Origin: an uncultured Bacilli bacterium
Lineage (GTDB): Bacteria > Bacillota_I > Bacilli_A > RF39 > UBA660
Direction: 5' to 3'
Assembly (NCBI GenBank): GCA_934098505.1
Contig: CAKOOR010000007.1
Span: forward strand, 18,342-82,341
DNA: 64,000 nucleotides
The position numbers and the translations under genes are program-made. The notes under the pieces were generated by a model. It worked only from the letters and a program-made list of their open reading frames with translations. It was not told where the DNA came from and ran no database searches. Below, piece by piece: positions 45,498 through 55,039 of the stretch; position 1 is the stretch's first letter, and each line of letters starts with the position of its first letter.

Positions 45498-47108
45498 TTG
45501 AAAAGTGACATTGAAATAGCAAATATTGCTAAGTTAGAACCTATTAATAAAATCTTAAATAAATATGGAATTAGTGATGATGCAATAATTAATTATGGTA
45601 AATATATTGCTAAATTAGATCTAAAAGCTTCAAGAGAAAAGCCTAGAAATGGTAAATTAATTTTAGTAACTAGTATTAGTCCTACTATTTACGGCGAAGG
45701 TAAAACAACCACCGCTATTGGACTTGTTGATGCTTTAAATAAGTTAGGCAAAAACACTGTTGCTATACTTCGGGAACCAGCTTTGGGACCTGTTTTTGGA
45801 ACAAAAGGCGGAGCAACCGGTGGAGGATGTGCGCAAATTATGCCAAGTGATGATATTAATCTTCATTTTACTGGTGATATGAGTGCTATCTGCACGGCTA
45901 ATAACTTATTATGTGCTATCATTGATAATCATATTTTTCAGGGGAATGAATTAAAAATCAAAAAAGTTGTTTTACCCAGAACCATAGATATTAATGATAG
46001 AGCCTTAAGAAACATTACTATTAATTCGAGTTATAACAGAGAAGACCATTTTATTTTAACAGTGGCTAGTGAATTAATGGCATGTGTGTGTTTAGCAAAT
46101 GATTTTAAAGAATTAAAAGAAATGGTTGCTAATATGATAGTGGCTTATAATGATACCGGTAAACCAATTTATACCAAAGATTTACAAGCCGTGGAGGCTG
46201 TCTGTATTTTATTAAAAGATGTAATTAAACCAAACGTAGTACAAACTTTAGACCATAATTTAGCATTTGTTCATGGAGGACCTTTTGCTAATATTGCTCA
46301 TGGCACCGCCTCTATTAGAGCCATTAAAACTGGTTTAGAAAATTTTTCTTATTCCGTGGTGGAGGCTGGTTTTGGTTCTGATTTAGGAGCCGAAAAGTTC
46401 TTTGATATCGTATGTCCTAGAGGTGGGTTTTATCCTGATGTCGTAATTCTTAATGCGACTATTAGAGCTTTAAAATATAATGGAAATGGTAATTTATCTA
46501 AAGGTTTAGCTAATTTACAAGCACATATTGATAATATGAAACTTTTCGCTAAAAATATTATAGTATCTTTAAATAAATTTAATGATGATACTATAGAAGA
46601 TATAAATACGATAAAAGAATACGTTTTAAAGCAAGGCTTGGAATTTGCTATTAATGATACTTATTTAAAAGGTAGTGCTGGCGGGTTAGAGTTAGCTAAA
46701 AAAGTAGTACTTTTAAGTGATCTTGATAATAAAAATAGCTTTAAATTATATAATGATAATATGAAAATTAAAGAAAAAATAATGCTTCTTGCAAAGAATA
46801 TTTATCATGCTAAAGATGTTTTATATAATGCGACCGCCGAAGATAAAATTAAATTATTAGAAAAACTAAATTTAGATAGATATCCAATTTGTGTTAGTAA
46901 GACACCAATGTCGATATCAGATAATAAAGAATTATTAGGATATCCAAAAGACTATACTATGCAAGTAACTGATATTAAGTTAAATAATGGCGCTGGTTTT
47001 ATTGTTATTTATATGGGAAATGTTATAACTTTACCAGGATTAAGTAAAAAAAGTAACTATTTAAAAATGCATATTGATGATGATATGCATATAAAAGGAG
47101 TAATGTAA
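45498..47108 (+). CDS. fhs: Formate-tetrahydrofolate ligase
   Basis: 536 residues, close to the family's 555. It catalyses ATP + formate + THF to 10-formyl-THF, feeding purine and fMet synthesis. Conserved blocks are IAKLEPI, TSISPTIYGEGKTTTAIGL (P loop), REPALGPVFGTKGGATGGG, NLHFTGDM and HGGPFANIAHG. The start is TTG, with AAGGA 11 bp upstream. It is wedged between ftsY (1 bp) and ylxM (1-bp overlap), an unusual place for it. Confidence 0.95.
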   Translation: MKSDIEIANIAKLEPINKILNKYGISDDAIINYGKYIAKLDLKASREKPRNGKLILVTSISPTIYGEGKTTTAIGLVDALNKLGKNTVAILREPALGPVFGTKGGATGGGCAQIMPSDDINLHFTGDMSAICTANNLLCAIIDNHIFQGNELKIKKVVLPRTIDINDRALRNITINSSYNREDHFILTVASELMACVCLANDFKELKEMVANMIVAYNDTGKPIYTKDLQAVEAVCILLKDVIKPNVVQTLDHNLAFVHGGPFANIAHGTASIRAIKTGLENFSYSVVEAGFGSDLGAEKFFDIVCPRGGFYPDVVILNATIRALKYNGNGNLSKGLANLQAHIDNMKLFAKNIIVSLNKFNDDTIEDINTIKEYVLKQGLEFAINDTYLKGSAGGLELAKKVVLLSDLDNKNSFKLYNDNMKIKEKIMLLAKNIYHAKDVLYNATAEDKIKLLEKLNLDRYPICVSKTPMSISDNKELLGYPKDYTMQVTDIKLNNGAGFIVIYMGNVITLPGLSKKSNYLKMHIDDDMHIKGVM

Positions 47109-47398
47109 TGGATAGAGTAGAAATAATTAATTTATTTGATGTTTATGAAACATTACTGACGGATAGAGAAAAAGAAATTTTTAAATATTATTATTATGAA
47201 GATTTATCTTTAAGTGAAATAAGTGAAAATTTAAATATTACAAGAACAGGCGTTTTTAATACTTTAAAAAAAGTAGAAGAAAAACTTTTGCAGTATGAAA
47301 ATAACTTGAAATTAATGAATATAAAAAAAACTATAAAAGGTTTATTAGAAGAACAGGATATTGAAACCATAAAGAGTAAGTTAAAGAAAATTATATGA
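47108..47398 (+). CDS. ylxM: YlxM/UPF0122 helix-turn-helix protein
   Basis: 96 residues of sigma-70 region 4-like fold: LLTDREKEIFKYYYYEDLSLSEISENLNITRTGVFNTLKKVEEKL is a clear helix-turn-helix. YlxM proteins accompany SRP genes (ylxM-ffh or near ftsY) and are thought to modulate the SRP. Its presence next to ftsY supports that assignment; ffh itself is not in the window. Confidence 0.9.
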   Translation: MDRVEIINLFDVYETLLTDREKEIFKYYYYEDLSLSEISENLNITRTGVFNTLKKVEEKLLQYENNLKLMNIKKTIKGLLEEQDIETIKSKLKKII

Positions 47399-47406
47399 TA
47401 AGAAAT

Positions 47407-47452
47407 AAAAAGAGAACTATTTAGAAACATTTTTCTTAGTTCTCTTTTTAAA
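47407..47452. terminator. Bidirectional terminator between ylxM and the NUDIX gene
   Basis: AAAAAGAGAACTA and TAGTTCTCTTTTT form a 13-bp stem with A and T tails on the two sides. Confidence 0.85.
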
Positions 47453-47453
47453 A

Positions 47454-47936
47454 TTATTTTTTTAATGATAGAGTATAACCAATGTTTAAGTTTAATACTT
47501 CATGATTGTCGTTACATGTAAATGTTATATTAAAACCAGGTGCTTTTAAGTATTCTTTCATATCATCATCTAAAAGATGAGTTATAGCTAATCTTTTATC
47601 TTGATTAATTAAATCTGTTATTGGCATCCAACCACTGTAATTTTCAGAAAATTCTTGTGGATTTCCTTTAATAGTATTTGTACTATATACTTCAAGTTCA
47701 AATGTTTTAGCTGGATACATGACATTAACTTTTCCCATAAAGTTTACATCATCAATATCCATACCTGTTTCTTCCTTAAATTCTCTTATACAAGCCTCTA
47801 TGGCGGTTTCTCCATCTTCTATTTTGCCACCCGGAATATCAAAGAAATCTTTATTAATATTTTTGTACTTTATACAAACTATTTGACCGTTTTTTATAGC
47901 AAAAACTCTTACGGCATGTCTTACATTTTTATTCAT
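47454..47936 (-). CDS. NUDIX hydrolase
   Basis: 160 residues. The complete Nudix box GGKIEDGETAIEACIREFKEETGM (about residues 36-59) has the metal-binding REFKEE. The enzyme hydrolyses a nucleoside diphosphate linked to some group X, possibly in house-cleaning. The substrate cannot be read from sequence. It is 10 bp downstream of the methyltransferase gene and likely shares its transcript. Confidence 0.9.
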   Translation of the reverse strand: MNKNVRHAVRVFAIKNGQIVCIKYKNINKDFFDIPGGKIEDGETAIEACIREFKEETGMDIDDVNFMGKVNVMYPAKTFELEVYSTNTIKGNPQEFSENYSGWMPITDLINQDKRLAITHLLDDDMKEYLKAPGFNITFTCNDNHEVLNLNIGYTLSLKK

Positions 47937-47946
47937 TTATATCTTC

Positions 47947-48591
47947 CTATCTTTTTAGACAACCTCGAAATAATTTTTTCGGTAAATCATATCGTGATTG
48001 CATCGTTTCTTCCTCTAAATATTCTACGTCAAAATCATGAAAAAAATATTCTATATCATCTTTATCAAAAAATCTTTTTAATCTTTTATCTTTTGTTTCA
48101 TATAAATGATGAGCAATTTCTGGACTTTGACCAGCACCATGATTGGTGTCATTAATCGAATTAACGCGAAACATTAGGTGACCATTGGTCATTAGAACTC
48201 TTTTTATCTCATTAATAATCATTATTGTTTCTTGTTCGGTAAAATAATGTAAACATAAGTCTGCTATCACTATTTCAAATGAATTATCTTTAAAAGGCAG
48301 ACCATCTAACATGTTAAAGCATAATGCTTGATATACCTCAGGTAAATTTTTTTGAAGGTTTTTTATAGCGTTCAATGATTGGTCACAAGCAATGACTTGT
48401 TTGCCTTTTTCTATAAGATATAAAGTATTATTACCGTAGCCACATCCTAAATCTAAGATTGGTATTGAGCATTTTTCAATGATTTTACTAAATCTATCAA
48501 GCCAATCATCATATTTAATATTTTCTTTGTCCCATGAAGTAAATAAGTTATTCCAATATTTTAAAGAATTATCTCTGTTATCTGATTCCAT
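47947..48591 (-). CDS. SAM-dependent methyltransferase (class I)
   Basis: 214 residues. Motif I is LDLGCGYGNNTLYLIEKG (about residues 45-62), followed by the acidic ACDQS, the motif around MLDGLPFKDNSFEIVIADLCLHY and INEIKRVLMTNGHLMFRV, typical of the Methyltransf_11 group. The substrate is unknown. ATG at 48591 (AGGTG 6 bp upstream) is preferred to GTG at 48600. Confidence 0.88.
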   Translation of the reverse strand: MESDNRDNSLKYWNNLFTSWDKENIKYDDWLDRFSKIIEKCSIPILDLGCGYGNNTLYLIEKGKQVIACDQSLNAIKNLQKNLPEVYQALCFNMLDGLPFKDNSFEIVIADLCLHYFTEQETIMIINEIKRVLMTNGHLMFRVNSINDTNHGAGQSPEIAHHLYETKDKRLKRFFDKDDIEYFFHDFDVEYLEEETMQSRYDLPKKLFRGCLKR

Positions 48592-48710
48592 CGCTTTCAC
48601 CTGCAGATATTATATCATGTTTTAATTTAAGATAAAATAAAAATTAGAATTCATATAACGAGTTCTAATTTTTAAGTGTTTTAAATTTTATATTTATAAT
48701 TGATAATATA

Positions 48711-49349
48711 TTATTTACTTGCTTTCTTTTCTCTTTTATAAATAAATTTGATATAAATAACTAAATAAATGAAGGCTAGTAAGAAACCACCAATAACATC
48801 AGAAGCATAATGAACGCCTAAGTAAATTCGACTTAGACCAATTAAAAGAATAATAAAACTTAACAAAGTCATTAAACCATACTTAATTGGTTTCTTTAAA
48901 TCAGTGTAATATAAGTAATAAATTATAAAACCATAAAAAGCGAAAGATACCATAGAATGACCGGAAGGAAAACTAAAGCCATTTTCAACAATTAAATTTA
49001 TATCGATTGGTCTATCTCTTCTAATTATGCTTTTAACAATAAAATTACTTAAAAAGACACTAACTAAGTTAATAGTAAAATAACGATTGAAACTTTTATC
49101 TTTATTAAATAAATAGAAGACTATAATAATAGGTACCATTACTGTATAATTGCCAAGTTCAGTTACTATTTTAAAGAATTTAGTAGCACCAGGATTTATT
49201 AATCTTTTAACATAACTATAAATAAAGTTATCAAAAGTACTAATAGTCTCAGCATTAATAAGTTTTATTATATATAAAAATAAGAATAAGCATAGTAATA
49301 AAACTATCCAAATTAAGTATTTATTTATAAATTCTTTTATCTTTTTCAT
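48711..49349 (-). CDS. PAP2-family membrane phosphatase
   Basis: 212 residues, about six membrane helices. The three phosphatase signatures are intact: KSIIRRDRP, FPSGHSM and SRIYLGVHYASD. Such enzymes dephosphorylate undecaprenyl diphosphate (BcrC type) or phosphatidylglycerol phosphate. The start at 49349 lies shortly after an extended -10 box (TGCTATACT, 49365-49373 on the minus strand); a start at 49376 would precede the transcript. Confidence 0.9.
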   Translation of the reverse strand: MKKIKEFINKYLIWIVLLLCLFLFLYIIKLINAETISTFDNFIYSYVKRLINPGATKFFKIVTELGNYTVMVPIIIVFYLFNKDKSFNRYFTINLVSVFLSNFIVKSIIRRDRPIDINLIVENGFSFPSGHSMVSFAFYGFIIYYLYYTDLKKPIKYGLMTLLSFIILLIGLSRIYLGVHYASDVIGGFLLAFIYLVIYIKFIYKREKKASK

Positions 49350-49455
49350 AATATCACTACAATAAGTATAGCACATTAACTTAGGATTATGTTAAAATCT
49401 TATGTAGAGGAATTTTTTAAACTTGATTTGTGTTTTCTTTGAAAGGTGTGGTTTT

Positions 49456-49809
49456 ATGTTTGAAAAATATAATATAGATGATTTATATTTAGGCGAGGTA
49501 AGTGTGGTTGTTCCTTATTCTATAGAAAATATAGGTGGTGCTCATATGTATGATGGCCTTTATTTAGGAAGTTATCAGACCATTTTATATTTTGACGGTA
49601 GTAGATATGTGGATATTTATCATCCTAACTTTATAGTTAATGCTTTCGATGTTCCTAGTAGAAAAAGTTTAGAAGTATCAAAAAATAGAAATTTATATAC
49701 TATAAATACGCAAGCCTTAAAAAAGTATCGTGATGTTTTTAAAGATGTTGGAAAGGGTAAAGTATTACAAAGATTACCATTTAAAAAGAAAAGATTACTA
49801 GAAAAATAA
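49456..49809 (+). CDS. Hypothetical protein
   Basis: 117 residues, soluble, basic C-terminus (LPFKKKRLLEK), no recognised motif. The first residues and the strand DLYLGEVSVV recall the protein at 10124, a weak hint that both belong to one lineage-specific family. AAAGGTG lies upstream of the ATG at 49456; the upstream in-frame ATG at 49423 has no ribosome site. Confidence 0.6.
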   Translation: MFEKYNIDDLYLGEVSVVVPYSIENIGGAHMYDGLYLGSYQTILYFDGSRYVDIYHPNFIVNAFDVPSRKSLEVSKNRNLYTINTQALKKYRDVFKDVGKGKVLQRLPFKKKRLLEK

Positions 49810-49915
49810 TTTAAAATAGTAGTATATGAGTTATTAGAATACGAATTTAAATTATATTAGAAAATAAAGATAAGAGAAAGGCTAATCATAAAAAAATAGA
49901 TTAGAAAAAAGTTTC

Positions 49916-50611
49916 ATGAAAAAAGTTTTGATTACGGGTGCTACTAGTGGAATAGGGTATGCTACGTTAAAAGATTTAGTTAAAAAATATGAAGTTATTT
50001 TTACTTATTGTCATAATGAAACCAAGGCTTTAGAAATAGCAGATAAGTATCATATTAAAGGATATTATTTAGATTTAGGAGATAAGGAAAGTATTGAAAA
50101 GTTAGCTGATAATATTCAGGATATCGATATCTTAATTAATAATGCGGCGATAGCTTTAGATAATTCTTTTGATGATAAGACTTATAATGAGTTTAGTAAA
50201 GTAGTAAGTGTTAATTTGACAGGAACTTATTATTTAACTAAATTACTAAGTAAAAAAATAAATAAAGGCGGAAATATTTTATTTGTTAGTAGTACAAATG
50301 GAATAGATACTCCTTATATTGAGTCGATTGATTATGATGCTAGTAAAGCAGGAGTTATTTCTTTAATGCATAATTTTGCTTCTGTTTTAGCGCCAATAAG
50401 GGTTAATGCAATCGCTCCCGGTTGGGTTGATACAGAAATGAATGCCTCGTTAAGTCAAGATTTTAGGAAACAAGAAGAAAATAAGATTTTATTAAAAAGA
50501 TTTGCTAATCCTGAGGAGATAAGCAAAGTTATCGAGTTTATTATCAGTCGGGACGCAAGCTATATCAATGATACTGTAATAAGAGTAGATGGTGGTGTAA
50601 ATAATGGTTAA
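49916..50611 (+). CDS. Short-chain dehydrogenase/reductase (FabG-like)
   Basis: 231 residues with a Rossmann fold: TGATSGIGYATLKDL (cofactor), NNAAIA, catalytic Ser in VSSTNG, YDASKAG (catalytic Tyr and Lys) and APGWVDTEMN. The lack of an acidic residue at the end of strand 2 would allow NADP. The substrate is unknown. It overlaps the PLP-enzyme gene by 8 bp, so they form a pair. Confidence 0.9.
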   Translation: MKKVLITGATSGIGYATLKDLVKKYEVIFTYCHNETKALEIADKYHIKGYYLDLGDKESIEKLADNIQDIDILINNAAIALDNSFDDKTYNEFSKVVSVNLTGTYYLTKLLSKKINKGGNILFVSSTNGIDTPYIESIDYDASKAGVISLMHNFASVLAPIRVNAIAPGWVDTEMNASLSQDFRKQEENKILLKRFANPEEISKVIEFIISRDASYINDTVIRVDGGVNNG

Positions 50612-51839
50612 TATAATAGATTTAGTTCAAAAATTTGAAAATGAAAATACAGAACTTTTTCAAAAATTAGATGAAATAAGTTTTATAAATAGTAAAAAAG
50701 TATTAAAGGCTTTCAAAGAAAATAATGTTAATGCTAGTGATTTTGCAGGAACCAATGGTTATGGTTATGATGATACCGGTCGCGATAAGATAGAACGTGT
50801 TTTTGCTGATGCTCTTGGTGGTGAAGATGCTTTAGTTCGTCCTCAATTAATAAGTGGTACGCATGCTTTAACAGTTTGCTTCTTTGGCCTTTTAAGACCT
50901 GGAGATACGCTTTTATCAATTAATGGTAAACCTTATGATACTTTAGATGAAGTTATTGGTATTAAAGAAAATCCTAGTAGTTTAAAAGCTTTTAAAGTTA
51001 ATTACGATCAAATTGATTTAGTTAATAACGATTTTGATTACGATAAAATTAAAGTCTATTTAAGTGTCAATAATGTTAAAGTAATAGAAATTCAACGTAG
51101 CGTTGGTTATGCTAATCGAGATACGTTAAGTATTGAAAAAGTCGAAAAAGTTTGTAAATTAATTAAAAGTATCAGTCCCAAAACTATTATTATGATAGAT
51201 AACTGCTACTGTGAATTTGTTAGTACTAAAGAGCCATTAGAAGTAGGAGCCGATATCATGGTTGGGTCTTTAATTAAAAATTTAGGAGCCGGTATCGCAA
51301 GTACTGGAGCTTACATTGTTGGCAAAGCCAATTTAGTTAAACTATGCAGTGAACGTTTGACAGCGCCCGGTGAAGGTAAAGAAATTGGCCCATCTTTGGG
51401 ACTTAATCGCTCCTTTTTACAAGGACTTTATATGGCTCCCCAAGCAGTAGTTAATGCTTTAAAGACTGGTATGCTAGCTAGTTACTTATTAGAGCATTTA
51501 AATATAGAAGTTTATCCTAAGTATAATGATACTAGAAGTGATATCGTAACTCGCATAATTTTTAATGATAAAGATAGACTTATTAAATTTGTTCAAGGCA
51601 TTCAGGGATCTAGTGCTGTCGATAGTAATGTTTTACCTATACCAGTGGCCACTCCCGGATATGATGATGAAATAATTATGGCAAGTGGATCTTTTACGCA
51701 AGGTTCATCTATTGAGATAAGTTGCGATGGCCCGTTAAGAAGCCCCTATATTGCTTATTTACAAGGTGGCATAACTTATGATTATGGTAAACTAGCGGTC
51801 ATAAATGCTATGGAAAATATTCTAAAAAGAGAAAATTAA
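50604..51839 (+). CDS. ynbB: YnbB/methionine gamma-lyase-like PLP enzyme
   Basis: 411 residues of the fold-type I PLP family often named aluminium-resistance or methionine gamma-lyase family. Signatures: FAGTNGYGYDDTGRD, RPQLISGTHAL, IDNCYCEF and the cofactor Lys in MVGSLIKNLGAGIASTGAY. The actual reaction is not established for the family. The upstream SDR overlap suggests a shared pathway. Confidence 0.85.
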   Translation: MVNIIDLVQKFENENTELFQKLDEISFINSKKVLKAFKENNVNASDFAGTNGYGYDDTGRDKIERVFADALGGEDALVRPQLISGTHALTVCFFGLLRPGDTLLSINGKPYDTLDEVIGIKENPSSLKAFKVNYDQIDLVNNDFDYDKIKVYLSVNNVKVIEIQRSVGYANRDTLSIEKVEKVCKLIKSISPKTIIMIDNCYCEFVSTKEPLEVGADIMVGSLIKNLGAGIASTGAYIVGKANLVKLCSERLTAPGEGKEIGPSLGLNRSFLQGLYMAPQAVVNALKTGMLASYLLEHLNIEVYPKYNDTRSDIVTRIIFNDKDRLIKFVQGIQGSSAVDSNVLPIPVATPGYDDEIIMASGSFTQGSSIEISCDGPLRSPYIAYLQGGITYDYGKLAVINAMENILKREN

Positions 51840-51958
51840 TTTTGAAAATATAAAGCTAAAAGAAAAAATTTTACGATAAATAATTTTTAAAACTTTTAGA
51901 AATACTATAAAATATGATAGAATAAAAAGGAATAGAAATATAAGAAAGTGGGATTAGT

Positions 51959-52327
51959 GTGAACGATATAGAATTACCTAAAATTAAAGAAGAAAAAATT
52001 GAAAATCAAGAAGTAAAACCATTAACTTTTAAAGAATTGGGAAAAGAAATATTTACTTTTCTAACCCATCATGATTTAATTGACATCATTGTTTTTCTTT
52101 TTGAATTAATAATTATTGGCTTAGTAATTATTGCTTTTAAAATGCCATTTGAATTAATTATTGATTTAGGACCCAAATTATTTAGTGTTCTTGGTAATGG
52201 CAAAATAATTGGAATCTTAGTAACCATTTGGACCATTATTTTTAATATAATTTATACAATTGTCGGTATTTATGCTTATATCAAGATCTGTGAAACAAGG
52301 TTTGTTAATTTAAATAAAAGGAAATAA
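51959..52327 (+). CDS. Small membrane protein, function unknown
   Basis: 122 residues with two membrane helices (about 45-65 and 83-105) and a charged, Glu/Lys-rich N-terminus. The start is GTG, with AAGAAAGTGG upstream. No family recognised. It stands alone ahead of the BI-1 gene. Confidence 0.6.
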   Translation: MNDIELPKIKEEKIENQEVKPLTFKELGKEIFTFLTHHDLIDIIVFLFELIIIGLVIIAFKMPFELIIDLGPKLFSVLGNGKIIGILVTIWTIIFNIIYTIVGIYAYIKICETRFVNLNKRK

Positions 52328-52516
52328 CAAATCTTTTTCTTTTGAATCTTAGATAAAATTTTAAAAGTAGAAAAGTAACTGTTTCGCCTATAAATATTGG
52401 TAATATCATTTCCTTTCATGGTAAAAAATATATTAATAATCAGATAAAAACAACTGATATTTTTTAATACTTTTTAAAATTTCTTTAATATTGTATAATA
52501 TAGATAAGGAGGAGAA

Positions 52517-53167
52517 ATGAATAATAAATTTTTAAGTAAAGTATTTGGCTGGATGGTAGTAGGACTTTTAGTAACCTTTGGAACCGGTTTCTTAGTGTCA
52601 TCTAATGAAAATATTTTAATAAATGTCTTATCTGGACCGGGATTACTTGGCATTTTAATAATGGAAATAGCCATTGTCTTATTTTTATCATTTAGAATTG
52701 CTAAGATGAGTCCAGCAGTTGCCAAGGCAAGTTTTATTCTGTACTCATTTGTTAACGGTTTATTCTTTTCAACTTATTTTGTTGAATTTGAAATAACATC
52801 ATTAATATTTGTCTTCTTAATAACTGCTATCATCTTTGCTCTATTTGCTTTAATTGGCGCTACAACCAAAATGGACTTAAGTAAGATTGGCTCTTATTTA
52901 TTAATGGGACTTATTGGTATCATTGTTTGTGGTATTATTAACATCTTCATTGGCAGCAGTAGCTTTGAATTTATGATATCGGTAATTGCTGTTATCTTAT
53001 TTCTTGGTTATACTGCTTATGATGTTAAAATAATTATGAACTCTGATAAATTTGTTAATATTCCAGAAGAAAATTTAGCTATCTATGGCGCTTTACAATT
53101 ATACTTAGATTTTATTAACTTATTTATAAGACTAATAGAATTCTTTGGTAAAAGAAATGACAATTAA
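52517..53167 (+). CDS. Bax inhibitor-1 (BI-1/YbhL) family membrane protein
   Basis: 216 residues with seven predicted membrane helices. The family pattern is visible in ASFILYSFVNGLFFS, the late GYTAYDVKII and ALQLYLDFINLFIRL. Bacterial members (YetJ) are pH-sensitive Ca2+ leak channels; the two Asp of the pH latch have candidates in YDVK and LDFI. Strong AAGGAGGAG ribosome site. Confidence 0.88.
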   Translation: MNNKFLSKVFGWMVVGLLVTFGTGFLVSSNENILINVLSGPGLLGILIMEIAIVLFLSFRIAKMSPAVAKASFILYSFVNGLFFSTYFVEFEITSLIFVFLITAIIFALFALIGATTKMDLSKIGSYLLMGLIGIIVCGIINIFIGSSSFEFMISVIAVILFLGYTAYDVKIIMNSDKFVNIPEENLAIYGALQLYLDFINLFIRLIEFFGKRNDN

Positions 53168-53206
53168 AAAAACTATTAACATCAGTTTGTTAATAGCTAG
53201 AAAAGT

Positions 53207-53232
53207 GTAGAACTAGTTTCTACCTTTTTTAT
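53207..53232 (+). terminator. Terminator after the BI-1 gene
   Basis: GTAGAA and TTCTAC with a short loop, then T6. A second 9-bp stem (CTATTAACA/TGTTAATAG) lies just before it at 53172-53195. Confidence 0.7.
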
Positions 53233-54809
53233 TTTACCTTTTTAAGATTTATTTTTAAGACACTGCTGTCTACATTAATCTTGCCATATTTTTTTTCTAC
53301 GTCACTTAAGTCTTTTTGCAAAGCTTCGGCGTCTTCTTTTAATGCTGTTAAACTGTTTATAATTTCTACATTATTAAGTTGATGTTTTTTAATTTCTTCA
53401 TCTATAGCATATAAATTACTTTGAATAGTTTTAATATCATATACCTTTGTCCAAGCTAAAAGGAAAGAAACTAACGCTCCAATACCTATACCAAGCAAAG
53501 TAAATGGTATAATATATTTAGTACTTTTACGACTACTAGTTTTGTCTTGATAAGTTTCAGTTATGATAATAGTTGTATTAGTCATATTTTCATTACTATC
53601 TAAATTATCTTTAGCTTCTACATATTGATATTTTTCTACTAAATTACCATCTAAATTATCTTTAGTAACGTGAAAATCATCAGCATTATCGCTTGGATTT
53701 ACATAATCATAGGCAGTAACATTACGAACAAAGCCCCCACCTAAAACATTCGCACGCCAAGGACTACATTTTAAAACTGTTGCAACATAAGTAGTAGAAT
53801 GTTCATCATATTCTTCTAATGGTTTGCCAATGATACTATTATCTTCTAAATTAACTGTTCTGGTAACTGTTTTATATTCATCAATTTTATTGGATTTAAC
53901 TTTACCAATTCGATATCCGGCAGTAATTGAAATAACGGGAACAAGGACAATCGATAAAGCTCCCATCTTTAAAAGATTTTTGCTTATTTGTAAATTTTTA
54001 ATCTTATGTTTATTTTCTAAATAACTTGTTGTTAATTGGTCTTTTTGAGTAACTAAATCATCTACCTCGGTAGTTATTTCATTAATAGCTTGATTTTTTC
54101 TAGTAAGGTATTCCGAATTTGTTTCTCCAACGGTTTTACTAGAAACTTGTCTAATAATATCTTCATTAAAATAGTCAAAACCTAATCCTTCACTATTAAT
54201 ATTTTTTAAATCTTCATCAAGAATAACATCTTCTGATAATTTACTTAAATCATTTGCTAGTAACCGACCAAGATTTTCCTTATTAGCACTCACATTAAGA
54301 CTATTAATATAAGTTAGGATGTCGTTCCGTTCAAATATTTCTTCATAAAGAAGAACATTATAAATTGTTTTATAAGCTTCATTTACGATAACCCTTTGTT
54401 CTTCAGTTAAATTATTAGTTAAAAGATTAAGACTATCAATTAATTTTTTAGTTGTATCAATAATATCAGCAATATTTTCATCAGATATTTTTGTAATATT
54501 TAAATTAATTTTAGTATATAACAAATAAGCTTGATAGAATGGTTGATAATTGTTTTCTAATTTTTCTGTTATTTCTTGAATCTTTTTTACGTAGTCATCA
54601 AAAACGAAAGCTTCCAAATCACTTTGCATACCCGCATAAGGCATTTTTCTCGCTAAACTATTATCACTTTCCACTTGCTTTTTAATATTATTTAATTCTT
54701 TTTGATAAGTTGTTACATCAAAAATTACTTTTATTTTATTTAAAATGCCTTCTAAATTTTTTACAGCAGCATCATATTTTTTATATCCTCGCGTCAAATC
54801 ATAATCCAT
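53229..54809 (-). CDS. Large membrane protein with coiled coils and an external loop
   Basis: 526 residues. The N-terminal 265 are helical and coiled-coil-like. Two membrane segments (about 276-295 and 437-459) enclose an external loop of about 140 residues rich in Asp, Asn and Tyr. A final cytoplasmic coiled coil follows. No known family. It is divergent from the lipoprotein at 55040, which could interact with the loop. The start at 54809 has AAGAAGGAT upstream. Confidence 0.7.
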   Translation of the reverse strand: MDYDLTRGYKKYDAAVKNLEGILNKIKVIFDVTTYQKELNNIKKQVESDNSLARKMPYAGMQSDLEAFVFDDYVKKIQEITEKLENNYQPFYQAYLLYTKINLNITKISDENIADIIDTTKKLIDSLNLLTNNLTEEQRVIVNEAYKTIYNVLLYEEIFERNDILTYINSLNVSANKENLGRLLANDLSKLSEDVILDEDLKNINSEGLGFDYFNEDIIRQVSSKTVGETNSEYLTRKNQAINEITTEVDDLVTQKDQLTTSYLENKHKIKNLQISKNLLKMGALSIVLVPVISITAGYRIGKVKSNKIDEYKTVTRTVNLEDNSIIGKPLEEYDEHSTTYVATVLKCSPWRANVLGGGFVRNVTAYDYVNPSDNADDFHVTKDNLDGNLVEKYQYVEAKDNLDSNENMTNTTIIITETYQDKTSSRKSTKYIIPFTLLGIGIGALVSFLLAWTKVYDIKTIQSNLYAIDEEIKKHQLNNVEIINSLTALKEDAEALQKDLSDVEKKYGKINVDSSVLKINLKKVK

Positions 54810-55039
54810 TGTTGCATCCTTCTTTCCTACTAGGTTATATTAAAGTAATTAGAAATTAAAGTCAAGAAGTTTATCTTTCAATTAGTAAAAAAACTAAGAA
54901 TATAAATAACTTAAAGTTATATTTTTATTTTCCTTATTATAGATAATTACATCGCCATAACCAATAAATTAGAGCTTATTTTAATTGACACCAATTTATA
55001 GAAATGCTAATATACTCTTTAAAGAAATGGATGATTAAG

